64,000 bases of DNA from Prorocentrum cordatum (lineage: Eukaryota; Sar; Dinophyceae; Prorocentrales; Prorocentraceae). This document shows positions 31,192 to 43,569 of this stretch, in pieces; position 1 is the first letter of the stretch, and the number at the start of each line of letters is the position of its first letter. The notes beneath the pieces are model-generated. The model was not told where the DNA came from. It ran no database searches and was given only the letters and a program-made list of their open reading frames with translations. Location of the stretch: contig CAUYUJ010018572.1 of NCBI GenBank assembly GCA_963575745.1, positions 52,501-116,500 on the forward strand, given 5' to 3'. Position numbers and translations under genes: made by a program.

Positions 31192-34100
31192 TTGCCAGGA
31201 CGCACAGAGGATTTACAAGTGAAGGGAGTTGTCACCACAGTGAATGCCGACAGTTCAGGCCCTGTCCTGAAATACATGGAGCAGGCGAGATCTGCTGGCG
31301 TGCCGTCACAGGAACTTTGCGCAGATTCGGGCGGGTTATTTTCCCTGGCTCCGGCGATGAAAGATCGAGGATATCATGGTGTCTACTGCCCTTCGCTAAG
31401 AACGGATGCTGATGGACTCTCGGCGGGCACGGCTGTGCTAGTACCGAGCATGATCACGATTATGAACCCACCTGGTCTGGACTTCCCGATAATCTATCCT
31501 GGGCGATTGTAGGTGCGAAGGTGGCTTGGGGATGCGAAGGTGGAACGGGCGCTATCAGCGCGCGCTTCCAGGGGGGCGTTGGCCTCAACGAAGAGGACCA
31601 GGCACCATTGTACGCACTCGCTTGTTATCTTGGACAGCTGAATGATATGGCAATCCCGCGGATCGCTGGCGGTGATTGGGTCATGCTGCACACCGCATTC
31701 GACGGGCAGGCGTGGCTAGAGCACCTGCGCAGTGTATTCCTGGCGCCCTCAGTGGTCACATGCGTCACCAACAACTCCACGGAAGGGCATGTGTATGAAA
31801 TGTTGCCGTGTCTGATAAGCTGGCCACAAAGTCGCAGCCGCCGGATGTTGATGAAGTTGCTGGGCTGCCCGTTCATAAGCCAGTTCACTTGCCTATCTTG
31901 GCTGGTCAGCATACTAATTGGCGACGAGTCCCGTGCGAGCCCAAAGCGTTACCACGGAAGCCCGACATAGGATCTTCGAGACCACCCCTGGAATGGGAGC
32001 ACGTCTTGTTTCTGATGCGAACGACTCAGATACAGGAGGAGGTCACGCACGCGTGGGATATGACGGCTACGATGCTGGAAGCGGAACTTCTTAACAGGTG
32101 CGACATTGTGGGTGCCCATGCCAAGCCCGACCGAGGGCGAGGAGGACCTGTCAGCACTAAATATGTTGAAGCACGCTGGGCGCCACCTAAGACGCAACCG
32201 CAGCTTTCGGCATCAGGGCGAGCATGGGCTGCGGCGGCTAAGTGGGCCAAGCGCATGATGAGAGTCAGTTTCTGGATTAAGTTGCTCTCCGCGCGTTGCC
32301 TGACTACTCTTCGCCGTGGACAGGTCGAGTAATTTATCACACCTGCGATGGGCATGGATGGCAGCTAGTCAGACGGCGCGACCCGATGCGAGATCGACTG
32401 GTGCCCAAGATACGAAAGGTCAAGCATTCTGAGCCCATGACGAGGCCGGTGTCTTCGGTGGAGGAGTTTCTGGTTTCTGTGGGCGAATTGCTAAGCAGAC
32501 TGGGGTATTGAGTCTCCGGTCAGATAATGTTCGGAGCTTCTTTTTGGCTGGGTTTGTTTCTCTAGGCGGGCCAGATTTTGAAGGTTTCGCCTTCAACACC
32601 GTTGAGAAGTCAGATGAGTTCCAAGCTGAACTTCGTCAAGCAAGCCAGCAGCAGTTGAAGGACTGGATGAGCACGGCATTTCTCAACGGCGCGGGCAAGG
32701 CGCATTGGCGCACCAGACTGCAAGCTCTGCAAGCTAACATCATGAGCACGCAGCGCACGCAACCTCATGAAATGGTGGACGATGAGATGTGGAAGTGGCG
32801 TCGGGCCTGGACATATCATGACACGCAGCGCATGCAATTACCCAGCGCACACGTTCATTGGCCAGCATTGCAGCACATCACAGTGCAGAGCGTGCGGGGC
32901 GCAGTGCAGACATTTTCGTGGAAGACAGCCACTGGTCCGACTCGGATTCGCCCACGGTTGTTCGAGTATATTCCAGATGTTCGTTAAATCGCTGTCGCCG
33001 AGCTTTTCATGCTGTGCGAGCGGCTCTTGATCTGGCCGCAAGGTAGAATCATTAACGATATGGTCAGGCTTGCTAAGGCCGATGGGGGCACTAGATTGAT
33101 CACGCTAGTCGAGAGCCTGGTCCGTTTGTGGCCCCGCATGCGAAGGCCGATTTCCAGGACATGGGCCAAAAGCCGCGGGGGTAAGCATGTCTGGGGCAAC
33201 CGTCGGGGATACTCGTTGTCGTTTGCAGCGTACGAGCATAATCTACGAGCTGAAGTAGCTGAAGTAGCATAGTATGAGACATGTGGGAATGCTTCGAGAT
33301 GGTGTTGTTTCCTGCCTTGATGGGTGAGGCGATCTGCCTCGCCTATCCGATTGGATTGCTTGGGATGTTGTTAGAGTCCCACGTGCAGCCAGGAGTGATA
33401 AAAGGCTCATGGTTGCTGGAGTCTACCGACAGTTGCGCTGTAATGTATCTTAGCAGGTTGCACGCATGCGGCGACGTTGTTGAATATATTGTCGCCCCGC
33501 GTGGTCAACAAGGTGCACGCCGAGCATGGCACCATCATGCCCAGGGCCCTGGTGGACGACAGTACTCTGCAGTGGTCTGGCTCTAATCTCGGGGAGGTTT
33601 CGGAACTTTCGGAGGCTGTCTCGGAGTTCAAGGAAGATGTTCGGGAACTGGGACTCATTGTTCGACCTGGGAAGTCGGGGTGGGTTTCCAGGTCCAGGGG
33701 TTCTTGGAAGTCGTTCGGCGAGCGTGCTAAGCGATTGCGTCTCACGGCTAAGACATGGACCAGAAATCTTGGGCTTGAGCTCTCGGGGACGAAACCGATC
33801 AGAAAGCAAGCCGCAGTGAGACTCAAAAAGCTTAGAGATAGGATGCAAAGGGCACTCATAGTGCGCAAGAACGCTGGAGGCTTGGTCATTGCACTCTGGC
33901 GTACTGGATTGCTTCCTGCTGCTGCGCACGGCGCTTCTGTGTCTGGAGCTTCGGAGCAGGAGCTCCTCAGGCTCAGGCACGCAGCTGGCGTAGTTTGCGG
34001 CAGATCGCCCACAGCATCTTCTTTAACGCTACCGTTAGCCACGCAGCGGCATGAGTAACAGGATCCAGTTGTTCATGCTACTCTGGAACCTGTGCAGGCT

Positions 34101-35990
34101 TACGCGAGCTTTGTATGGGATCAGCGCATTTCCTTGGGACGGCCCCAGAGGGCTTGGGAGGCGGTCAACCAGCAACTTCGGGTAGCAGCTAACTGGGCTG
34201 ATGCTCGGGGACCGATTTCAATACTGTGGCTCACACTAGCTAGGATAGGCTTGAGTATGCTTTCTAGCACCGTCCTTTGCGATGACAACCAGTACACGAT
34301 CGATTTATTGCGAATTCCACCCAGAGCAGTGCTCTCATTGGTCAAGGATGGAGTTCAAAGGTGGCAGGCTTCGAAGATATTAGATTGGCTTAAGGACGTG
34401 TGCTTTGGTGGCGAGCAGATTTGGATGCGTGCTCTTCGGCGATGCCTAGGCGGTGCCAAGACAGCTGTTCGGGCCCCTCGGTTTGCAGGTGCCCTAAGGA
34501 CGCTCTGGTCTGGAGGACTCTGGCCAAGATCTAGGATGGCGAACGCGGGTTATCGCATTTCCCCAGCGCGCCCATGGTGCCCCACTGGACCTCCTGGCAC
34601 CTTAGGCCACCCAATGTACGATTGCCCCAGGCTCTACGATGAAGCTCAAGATGAGGACCTCAGATGGGACCCCAAGTTTGACTACATCCAGAAGCACCTC
34701 CGGTCCATGGGCGTCGCGGGCCTCGGGGGCCCCGATTGGGGCGAGTTTAAATGTTGTGTGGGCATGCCGCTGTCTCCTCCAGCCATGCCGAAGATTCCCT
34801 TGGAGATGCCTGCGGTGCTCTGGGGTGGCTGGTCGTCGGACAGGTCCACATGGACCATTGTGGCTTGCACGGGCGGGTCTGGGATGGTCCCAAGTTGGCC
34901 AGAACTCCGGCGATGTGGCTGGGGGATCTGTCAGCAAGGAAACAATGGCATGCCCGTGCGAGGGGCCTACGGTGGGCTGGCTGGCCCAATTCAGACAGTA
35001 GGACGTGCTGAGCGTGCTGCGGTCTGGCAGGCGCTCTCCTTGCTCCCGTATGGCTCGTTCATCGCGACTGACCTTGTGTCTCTGCGCGATGAAGGTACGG
35101 CGTGGCACGAAGACCATGCTGACGCCCAAGCTACTATTCAAGATATCTGGAGAGATACATTCAATTTGGTCGGCGACAAGAAGCGGCCTTCTTGACAGTG
35201 GGTTCCAGCTCACATGAATCTGGAAAAAGCGTTGCTCTCGAGTTACCCATTAGAGTTAAACCTCGGCAATGCGTGGTCGGACTGGTTCGCGAAGAAAGGG
35301 TCCATGGGGCACGCCCTTCCAGAAACGACCGGTAAGCACCACGAGGGGCTGTCGTCGGAGGCCATGCTCAAGGCCAAGTTTCTTGGGTGGGCCGCTGCTG
35401 AGATAGCTTATCGTGATGGTGAAAGTGACCGCCCCACTCGTTCCCATAGGCAATCCACGGCGGCCCCGGAGTTGGGCCTCACTCAGCATAGCATGGTGCA
35501 TATGTCTCGGGACGGGGCCAAGGTGCTCCAGCGTCGACTCTGTATGTCTGTAGCTAGGGCCCCTGCTAGCTGGCGAAACTGCTTGACGCCCCGTGTAACC
35601 CGACCCCTTCAGCAGGGGTTGATGTTTGTTCGGGACAAGGTCTTGCAGGAGGCTCCATTTATGCGTCGTCAGGCGGTAGGAGTGGCCCTACAGTGGGCCC
35701 AAGATGAGGGTGCCGACAGCACCCCAGAGGCGGCACCTGTTCATAGTGAATCGTCTGCGCCGCCGCCAGACGAGATTGTTGAGCTCCGTGGGCACCGTGT
35801 TTGGGTGACCCAAGGGGCCATGGTGTGCACCCTATGCGGCTCCTATCAGATGTCTGCTAAGGCTGCCACATTTAATATTGGCGAGGCCTGCTTAGGCCCG
35901 GCTGAGGACAAACTTGTCAGGGCCAGGCAAAGATCTAAGATCGATGCCGTAAAGGCTGGCAAGCATCCCAAGACGGGTAAGCAACTCGTG
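31192..35990 (+). pseudogene. LINE ORF2: endonuclease, RT, RNase H, zinc domain
   Basis: Reading needs at least seven frame changes. At 31200-31500 an endonuclease N-terminus ends in GLSAGTAVLVP. At 31521-31700 it reads YLGQLNDMAIPRIAGGDW, the GDW motif of exonuclease-endonuclease-phosphatase enzymes. RT begins near 32880 (MVRLAKADGGTRLITLVESL at 33060) and carries the LVDD catalytic pair at about 33550. RNase H is at 34850-35300: TGGSG lacks the first Asp, but AERAAVWQAL, IATDLVSL and GNAWSDWFAKKG keep the later acidic residues. An in-frame TGA at 35193-35195 splits it. A stop at 34056-34058 is also in frame. The C-terminus has CTLCG...C and KAGKHPKTGKQL. Confidence 0.85.
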
Positions 35991-36059
35991 CAGTTTGGTG
36001 TGCCCCTTGCAGGGCCCATCTGTTGGCCTGTGCTCCTGGTTCAGTTGCACGACAGGTCA

Positions 36060-36239
36060 TCAGCGTTGTCCTCCCTCCTCCCCCCCCCCCTCCCTCCAGA
36101 TCCTTTCTCCTCCCTCCTTCCTTCCTCCTCCTCTCGCTCCTCCTGCTCCTGCACCCCCTCCTGCTCCTGCTCCCCCTCCGCTCCCCTTCCTCCTCCTCAT
36201 CTTCCTGGTTCCCTCCCTTCTCCCTCCTCCCTGGAAGAG
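36060..36239. repeat. CTCC pyrimidine tract at the LINE 3' end
   Basis: CTCCTC and CCCTCC runs directly after the last recognisable LINE codons. Confidence 0.75.
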
Positions 36240-37000
36240 ATGAGGCCGACGTCCTCCTCTGGAGGAGATGAGGCCGACGTCGTCGTCTAAAGAACAAGCA
36301 GACAGGCAGACGAGGGAGGAGGAGGAGGAGGAGGAGGGAAGAAGAGGAGGTGGGAGGAGGGAACAGGAGGAGGAGGAGGAGGACTGGCAAGATAATGGGG
36401 GGCGTTAAGGGCGCATTGGGGAATGAGGGGGGGCTTAGGGGGAGGAGGAGGAGGAGGAGGAGGAGGAGGAGGAGGAGGAGGAGGAGGAGGAGGACGAGGA
36501 CGAGACGAGGGACGAGGAGGAGGAGGAGGAGGAGGATGAGGAGGATGAGGATGAGGAGGAAGAGGAGAAGGAGGAGGAGGACGAGGAGGAGGGGGAGGAG
36601 GGGGAGGAGAAGGAGGAGGAGGAGGAGGGGGAGGAGGAGGGAGAGGGGGAGGGGGAACTCCTCTTCCTCCTCCTGCTGGAGGAAATACAGACCTTCACGG
36701 TCCGGGCTCCAGGAGGAGGAGGAGGAGGAGGAGGAGAAACAGGATGAGGAGGAGGAGGAGGAGGAGGAGGAGGAGGAGGAGGAGGAGAAGGAGGATACGA
36801 AGGAGGAGGAGCTTAGCACGTTGGAGGGAGGAGAAGGCGAAGGAGGAGGAGGAGGAGACGAAGGGGGCGCGAAGCGCATGATTGAATTCAAACTGGAGCG
36901 CAATGAGCTTGGTACGTTTGAAGCAAACTGCAGCGCAACGCGCTTGATTGAAGTGAGCTGGAGCGCAAGCGTTGGCATCGCAAAGCGCTGGGCAAACGAA
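36240..37000. repeat. Right arm of large inverted repeat around the LINE
   Basis: Reverse-complement partner of 26822-27490. It includes a GAG tract of over 400 bp and a local tandem of GAGATGAGGCCGACGTC at 36238-36290. Confidence 0.8.
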
Positions 37001-37291
37001 CACACCAAACAAAACGCGATGGGGGGCAGACATAACGCAACAACATAGGAAAACGTGGTGCCCGCCCCTCAAAACAAAAAGTATTCGCAACGCGTTTTAT
37101 TTTGCAAATGGCAAAATTTCAGGAATTAGAGTGGTTGAAGATAGGGGGAAACCTGGGGATAGAGTGGCTCAAGATAGGGGGAAGTTAATTGTCAAAAAAC
37201 AAGCCAGAAATATGAAAAGCTGTCTTCCACAACTTCAACCTAACTTCCACAACTTCAACATCACTACCATAACTAGTTATGAGCATATCAG

Positions 37292-37945
37292 GAGGACTTC
37301 CGCGGCAAGCCGAAGACCTGCGCCACCCGGAGCCAGGTGGTGTCGATTGGCAGCGTCGGGCACCCGCACTCGTGCAGCGAGCCGTGCAAGCACCGCATGC
37401 GCAAGACCGGCTGCCTCCTGGGCGCGAGCTGCCACAAGTGCCACCTGTGCCACTGGCGCTCGGAGCGCGCCAGGACCGCGCAGGAGCTGCGGCAGGCGGC
37501 GCTGGGCGTCCCCGCCGCTGCCGCCCTGGACGCGCTGGCCAGGACCCCGCCGCCGCCGCAGCCCCGCGAGGTGCACCGCCCAATGCCGTGGGAGCCACCG
37601 GCGCCGCCGCAGGTCCCCCGCCTGGCGCCGCCCACGCGCAGAGACCAGCCCGCCTACGTGATCCCCAGCGCCTCCGTCGGCGAGCGGCCCCCGTCGGCGC
37701 CCGAGGCGGCGGCGGCCGCGGGCGGCAAAGGACCGCCGGCCGCCTTCCGCGGCTCCGCGGACTGCCCCTCGCTGGGGTCCATCGGCCATCCGCTCTCGTG
37801 CCAGTGGCCGTGCAAGTACGCCCGCAAGTTGAAGGGGTGCAAGCAGGGGCCCGCCTGTGACCGCTGCCACCTGTGCTGCTGGACGCGCTCGAAGGAGCAC
37901 AAGAAGCAGATCCTGGAGGCGAAGGTGCTCCCCCTCTTCGGGTAG
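37292..37945 (+). CDS. Protein with two CCCH zinc fingers, last exon
   Basis: AG at 37290-37291 precedes GAGGACTTCCGC, and the frame stays open to TAG at 37943-37945 (217 residues). Two fingers match C-x8-C-x5-C-x3-H exactly: CKHRMRKTGCLLGASCHKCH near residue 32, and CKYARKLKGCKQGPACDRCH near residue 173. Each is preceded by (I)GS(V/I)GHP..SC, with HLC following. Such tandem CCCH fingers bind single-stranded RNA in other eukaryotes. The linker is Pro/Ala-rich. This GHP-SC/HLC version is common in dinoflagellates by my recollection. The upstream exons were not found. Confidence 0.8.
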   Translation, partial: EDFRGKPKTCATRSQVVSIGSVGHPHSCSEPCKHRMRKTGCLLGASCHKCHLCHWRSERARTAQELRQAALGVPAAAALDALARTPPPPQPREVHRPMPWEPPAPPQVPRLAPPTRRDQPAYVIPSASVGERPPSAPEAAAAAGGKGPPAAFRGSADCPSLGSIGHPLSCQWPCKYARKLKGCKQGPACDRCHLCCWTRSKEHKKQILEAKVLPLFG

Positions 37946-38132
37946 TCGGTGGAGAGGTCTTTGGTCCGAGATGGTGCAGCCTCGAGCAGCAAATGCGGAA
38001 TAGACGTATGAGAGCTCCGTTCGCCGGTCGTTGACGCCTATGTCGCTTCTTGCTGTCGTCAATGATGGTGGAGCCATCGTTGGCACAACGGGAGCGAGCC
38101 ACGCAAGTGTGCGGGCTCTTCGCGCCGACCGC
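37946..38132. other. 3' flank of the CCCH gene
   Basis: Probable 3' UTR and intergenic DNA. It contains GATGGTGGAGCCATCGTTGG at 38063, a motif that recurs near 39003 and 39313. Confidence 0.4.
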
Positions 38133-38620
38133 CTCCAGTTGTGGCGTTGTTGTTGTTGTTGTTGTTGTTGTTGAACATTATTAATTCTAAAGAATAATTA
38201 TTGTTGGGCCCCCTGGTGCGCGCCCCCCCCGCCGCGCCTAGGCCGCAGCCACGTTTTCATCATTTTCGTGAGGAAGCCTCAGGTAATTCGATGTCATCCA
38301 GATCCGGTTGTTTTGTTGTAATCCGCTTTCCCTTGCAAAAAACACTATAAAATGACATTTCTTGTTCTAATATAATCAAATTTCAAGAATCCCTTGCAAA
38401 AAATAAGGTAAAGTGGACATTCGCGCGCGCAAGACGAAATCCTTCCAAAAGCTTAGTGTTCGGAGCGATTTTAACATAAAAACATCAAAAAACCAATGGT
38501 TTTTCAACAAAAAAATGTCAAAATCTCATCCCGCGCGCTCTTGCGGATTCGTAGGAAACCCAACACTTTTTAAACATTTCTGTCAAACGGGCTTTTGCGA
38601 GCAACTTTTTCGAACTTCTG
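38133..38620. other. (GTT)n then AT-rich stretch, no gene
   Basis: A GTT run at 38148-38173 is followed by the most AT-rich DNA in the window (38160-38620), with many A-runs and an 8-bp palindrome at 38499-38515. One open frame (38413-38793) is Lys/Ser-rich without a domain. Confidence 0.5.
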
Positions 38621-38956
38621 CGACAACGGTTGCGCACCTGCCAGGGCCATCATCCCTGTCAAATAATACCATGCGGGACACATTCGTTTTTTCTTCGCGC
38701 GCGCACGCCGAAATCTCCAAAAACCATTGGGTTCTGTGGGTGTGTACCCCACGCCAGTGTAGTAGCCACGGTCGTCCGCACGCCACGAAGTGAAGTGTCC
38801 CAACGTCATAGGGCGGGAAGCTGGGTTTGGGTGGTCGCGAAGAGTCGTTTGGATATTTGGTAGAGCTTGTAATGCCCCCCCACGAAGTGGGGGTATTGCC
38901 TGGTGTCGTATGAAAACCCTGGCACTGGGGAGAACACCACGCGTTCGGGTAAAATG

Positions 38957-38994
<38 letters not shown>

Positions 38995-40585
38995 CTGTCA
39001 GGGATGGTGGAGCCATCGCTGGCACACTTGGCGACTGCTTCGAGCGGCACATACCGCCAGTAGTGGAGTTTCGCTTTGCATGCATCGGACGTGTACGACT
39101 GACGCCTGGCACACTGAGCCGTCTGACTCACTGCCTCGATGCATGCCGTTCGGCAATTAATGTCCTCCGCAGCTCCGCGGGCGCAGACAGGGAACAGTCT
39201 CGTAATTGTTCGCGCCGTGCGGTAGCACATGGAGGCTAAATCGCAGTGTAGACATGTTTGAATACATTGCTGCTTGTGGCGCTGGTATGCGAAGGCGCAT
39301 CGCCCCGACATTTGGTGGAGCCATCTCCGGGGCACACCGACAAGCGCATGAAGCGTCTACAAGGTACATTTTCCAGCTGATGCACGCATCGTGTTGTCAC
39401 AAGCTGGAGATACAGTGCGATCGTGAAGGTCTTCGACCGCTGGGCGTGCAGGTATTACCATATCCAATGCTTGTTGGTGGCACGACCTGCCCTTTTCGAG
39501 AAAGGAACATGCTCGGCGGTCGTGTACTTTTGCCGGTCCTCCCACACATCCTCGCCTTCAGTTTCTTCTCCCAACCTTCTCTCTTCCCTCCCCCATTCGC
39601 CCCTCCGCTCGCGACTCGGTCCTGGCCGAGCCGCACGCGAACAGGTGGCGCGCGCACGGTACGCGCGGCCCACGAATCGCCAGCGCTGGACTTTGATACA
39701 GTCCACCCCTCCTCGCGTTCCCTCTGCCCAGCCGCCCGACTGGCAGCCTCGTCGCCTCAGGGGCGTTTCGCGGTCTGTCGGTGGCTCCACCGCGTCGCGC
39801 TCATTTTGTGCTCGGTCTCTCCTCTCCTCTCGCTCGCCTTGTCCACTACCGTCTTGACCTCCCCCTTCCATCCCCTCCCGCCTCTACCTCGTTCCTTGTA
39901 AGTCCACGTTTGGCCGTCCCCGTGACGGGCCAATTACTATTGCAAGAACGTGAAGTCTTCTTGTCGCCCTGTGGCTCTCTGTTTCTTGCGCTGCAGCACG
40001 CGCCAGGCTGGAAGTCTTAGTTGCGATGCTTGCTGCCCGGGAGCGGTGCCGCTATTTGAGATGTGTGCGTGCCCCATACTCCACGCAAAGTTCTATTCTG
40101 TCCCACACGGGATTTCTTCAGTGTTTGGCGATTGTTAGTTTAAGTATCACGGATTGGGCCGTTGCCCTTCGTGGAGTGGTGCGTCGTGCTCACGCCGTGT
40201 CACATGAGCTGTCAGCGTACGAGGCCGTCCCGCCCCATGCAGCCACTCCCGCTGCATGCGGCAGCAGTCCTTCCCCAACGGCTCGAGAGCGATCGCCGGG
40301 CCCTACGCTTGTACAGCAGTGTCGATGGTGCTCACGACTCAGATCCTAAGAAGCGACTGCCTTGGGGACCTCGCCATGCCCGTCCTCCCTGGTGGAGCCA
40401 GCCTTGCGGCGGGCGGGCCTGGCCCCTTCGGCTGCGGGCAGGTGGCTGGTCACAGGGGGCCCAGCAGCCTATCGCGGTTCCCAGATCTCTGGGGGAAAAC
40501 AAGGACCCCCCAAGTGGCCAACATTTTTCAAACACCAAAGGAAAATCAGTGTTGTTTGCCTTCTCGCTGTTTCGCTTCCGATTGG
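38621..40585. other. No firm gene; second (GTT)n at 38958-38996
   Basis: Unique DNA with a second GTT run. The AATGCCCCCCCAC and GTGGGGGTATT arms at 38872-38897 form a small hairpin. GGTGGAGCCATC recurs at 39005 and 39316. No splice-consistent exon. Confidence 0.4.
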
Positions 40586-40589
40586 CGCT

Positions 40590-40700
40590 TGAGGCCTCAA
40601 GATGGCCCCAAGACGGCCCAAGATAGCCCCAAGAGGGCCCCAAGAGGGCCCCAAGACGGCCTCAAGAGCGCCCAAGAGCGCTCCAAAAGCGGGCCAAGAA
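40590..40700. repeat. CCCCAAGAGGG minisatellite
   Basis: Eight to nine units of CCCAAGANGGC, related to 8996-9640. Confidence 0.8.
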
Positions 40701-40916
40701 GGCCCCCAAACAGCATTGTTGAGCTTCCGAGAGGGGGCGTAAATTAAGTACCCCCCTCTGGCTGTGCCTCCAGAGAGTCCTCCTGCGGGGGCCCTTGGGT
40801 CGACGTCTGGGGGCGCCCGCGCAGACCTCCCGAGGACGTCCGTTGTCGGGGTCGTCGTCGAGGTCGTCATCGTCGCCACCGCCGCCGCAGCCGTCGTCGT
40901 CTTGGGGGAAGGTCCT

Positions 40917-40970
40917 AGGAGGAGGAGGAGGAGGAGGAGGCGGAGGAGGAGGAGGAGGAGGAGCGCTCGA
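40917..40970. repeat. (GAG)n tract
   Basis: GAG triplets with one GCG interruption. Confidence 0.9.
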
Positions 40971-41936
40971 GACTTCTTGAAGATGTGGTTGACGTGTGGA
41001 GTGCGATCTGTGGCGTTTGCGCGCTGCAGTCCATGCGGTGCAACGGTATGCGGTGCCCAGGATGGCAGCAAGACATTGGGACAAAGCATGGGATCGACCG
41101 CAGGGCACGATGGGTCATTATGGAGCACCGACCATAGGGCCATGGTGCATCAGAGGGCCTCGCCCGTAGGATACTCCAGATTTCGTCATAAAAGGGAGGG
41201 GGTCTCAACCCTCCCAGACGAGAAGTTTTAGACTTTCCCAGACCATCCATGAAAGGGCGGCAGCTCAAATTAGAACTCCCCCCAAATGTGACCCCCCCGA
41301 CTTTATTATGGAATACGGAGTACCCAGGCGGCAAAGAGAACTCGTGACAACAGTGGCATCATAGGGCTCCAGCCTTGGATACCAACCACCTGCAGGGCAC
41401 GAGGGTGTGAGCCAAGAGTTGCTGGTCACCCGGCCATGCTCCTCCTTCCCTCCCCCCCTTTTCATCAGTGTGCTCTTCTCTCCTCCCTCCTCTTCATCCT
41501 CGACCACGGTTCCCTCGTCCTGCTCCTCGCTTCCCTCGCCCTGTCCTGTCTCCTTGCTATGTCGTCGGCCAGGGGCCGGCTGGGCGGCGCGCGTGGGCGG
41601 ATCCCCCCTCGGGATCGGCCGAGGTGGAGAGGAGCGCGAGGGCTTGGCGACTACGCCCAGCGTGCACGATGTCGACGATGAGCGCCCGCGCGTGACACGG
41701 GGAGGAGGACGAGAGAAGCAGCCAGACAAGCGTTGGAGAAAATGAGGAGGAGGAGGACCAGTGCAAGCCCAAGGCCCATCAACGATATTGTAATAAGCCC
41801 TGCCTCCAAGCTCTGTCTCCATGAGTCCCATACAAATGTTCGTTTCCACTGAGAGAAGGGTCTCGTTGAGAGACAACCCGTTTGAAGACCCTGAAGGGTG
41901 CCGAAGCATCATTCTCTTGACTCCAACGCGACGAAT
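40971..41936. other. No gene seen
   Basis: Unique sequence with several open frames on both strands and no consistent exon. Confidence 0.4.
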
Positions 41937-42440
41937 CAACGTGACCGTTGCGCCTCGACGATCCTGAATCGCGCCAGAGCACCATTCATGGGACTTCAAC
42001 ACCGCGAGACAACGCAACTGTTGCGCCCTGACAGTCCTGAACTGTTCCCAAACACCATTTCTGGTACGCTGACCATGGGCATTCGCGAATATCTTACGAC
42101 GTGTTGAAACGAAAGTGCGCGGCGCTAAGGCGAGAGCCGAGAGCCACATTTTGAAAACGAGTCGTCTTCCATCAGCGAAGCTCTTGCACATGATCAAAAC
42201 GAATGTGCGCGGAGCTACGGCGAGAACCACATGTTTTAAACGTCCTGCCCTCCATCTGCGAAGCTCTTGTAAATTTTTAAGACGAAGGTACGCGGTGCTA
42301 AGGCGAGAGCCACATTTTGAAAACGACCTGCCCTCCACCCGTGAAACGCTTGCACACGTTCAAAATTGTGCGCGGCGTTGAGGCGAGAGCCACAGTTTGA
42401 AAACCACCCGACCTCAATATGCGATGCTGTTGCCATTGTT
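41937..42440. repeat. Diverged tandem repeats, 73 and 80-90 bp periods
   Basis: 41937-42070 holds two units with CAACG..ACNGTTGCGCC and CACCATT. From 42115 four units begin GTGCGCGG or GTACGCGG (42115, 42205, 42288, 42368). Each carries GGCGAGAGCCACATTTTGAA and CCTCCATCTGCGAAGCTCTT or variants. Related fragments recur at 43600-44220, 45080-45190, 45430-45720 and near 46600. Confidence 0.75.
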
Positions 42441-42539
42441 TAAGTTTCAGGGTCATAAATGGTGAGGAAGTCTCAGGCGGAGGGCCCGGCCCGCCCTTTC
42501 GACCGGCTTCGGAGCGCGACAGGGAGGAGTTGCTTATAA

Positions 42540-42800
42540 GAGAAAGAAATGGAGGGGGAAGAGGTGGAGGAGGGCGGGGGGGGGGAGGGGGAGTTCGAGA
42601 CGGATGGCAAGGGGGGAACTTATGGGAAGCGGGGGTGGGGGAGGAGACGAGCGAGGATGGGCGGGGGCAGAGGAGGAGGAGGAGGAATAGGAGGAATAGG
42701 AGGAGGAGGAGGGGGAGGAGGAGGAAGAGGAGGTGGAGGAAGAGGAGGTGGAGGAGGAGGTGGAGGAGGAGGAGGTGGAGGTGGAGGAGGAGGATGGGGA
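42540..42800. repeat. GAG/GGT purine tract
   Basis: GGAGGA units with GGTGGA variants. Confidence 0.85.
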
Positions 42801-43119
42801 CGCGAAGGAGCAGGAGCAGGACAAAGAAGAGGACCAGGAGTAAGATCGGGGGGAGGAGGACCCAGAGCAGGAGCAGTAGGTGCAGGAACAGGAGTTGGTT
42901 TTCGAAGAAAAATGAAGAGGAGCAGGATAATGAGGAGGACCATGATGAGGACAGGCAGCACGAGGGGCAACAAGAGGGAATTTGGGCGACGAGGCGATGA
43001 AGGGAGAACAGAAGCATCAGCTGATGATGGGGAGGATGGGGTTTGGCGGGTATGGCGCGAGTAGATGCCGAGGGAGGAGGGACACGAGGGGGGAGCAGCA
43101 GGGAGGGATAGAAGATGAG

Positions 43120-43165
43120 AGGGAAAGAGAGAGAGAGAGAGAGAGCGACAGAAGGAGCGAGAGAA
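43120..43165. repeat. (GA)n tract
   Basis: Short GA dinucleotide run with interruptions. Confidence 0.85.
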
Positions 43166-43569
43166 GGGAGAGATAGAGATGGAGAGTGAGGGGCCATTGC
43201 TCCTTCTCCTCCTGCCCCTCCTCCTCCTGACCTCTGGGTACGCTGGGCTCTTCTACCTCCTCCTCCTCCTCTTCCTCCTCCTCCTCAGCCTCCTCCTCCT
43301 CCTCCTCGCCTCTGCACAGGTGGCAGGAAGGGGGGATGAGAGGGAGGAATGACGAGGAGGATGGGGAGGGTGAGGAGGAGGCGGCAGTCATCGTTGTCGC
43401 CGTCGACGGAGGAGGAGGAGGAGTTGCAAGGAGAGGATAGGGCGGGGAGGAGGAAGAGGACAAGAACAATCCAAGGATTCATAACATATGCTGTAGTACA
43501 CACTCCCGTCTCAAGTCCCCTCATACATCCCTGCAGGAATTCCCCCTCGTTATGTGACACATCATTTTA

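Larger units (their letters stand above)
29310..35990 (+). mobile_element. Decayed LINE (non-LTR retrotransposon)
   Basis: An ORF1 with zinc ribbon and coiled coil, an endonuclease region, reverse transcriptase, RNase H and a C-terminal CxxC domain follow in the order expected of a two-ORF LINE. Nonsense codons and frameshifts interrupt both ORFs, so it is dead. The 5' end may extend to about 29170. No poly(A) tail or target duplication could be fixed because pyrimidine tracts flank the 3' end. Confidence 0.85.

Noticed and set aside
38413-38793. 126-codon plus frame in AT-rich DNA
   Set aside because: Lys/Ser-rich without motif, in the least gene-like composition of the window and beside GTT repeats.
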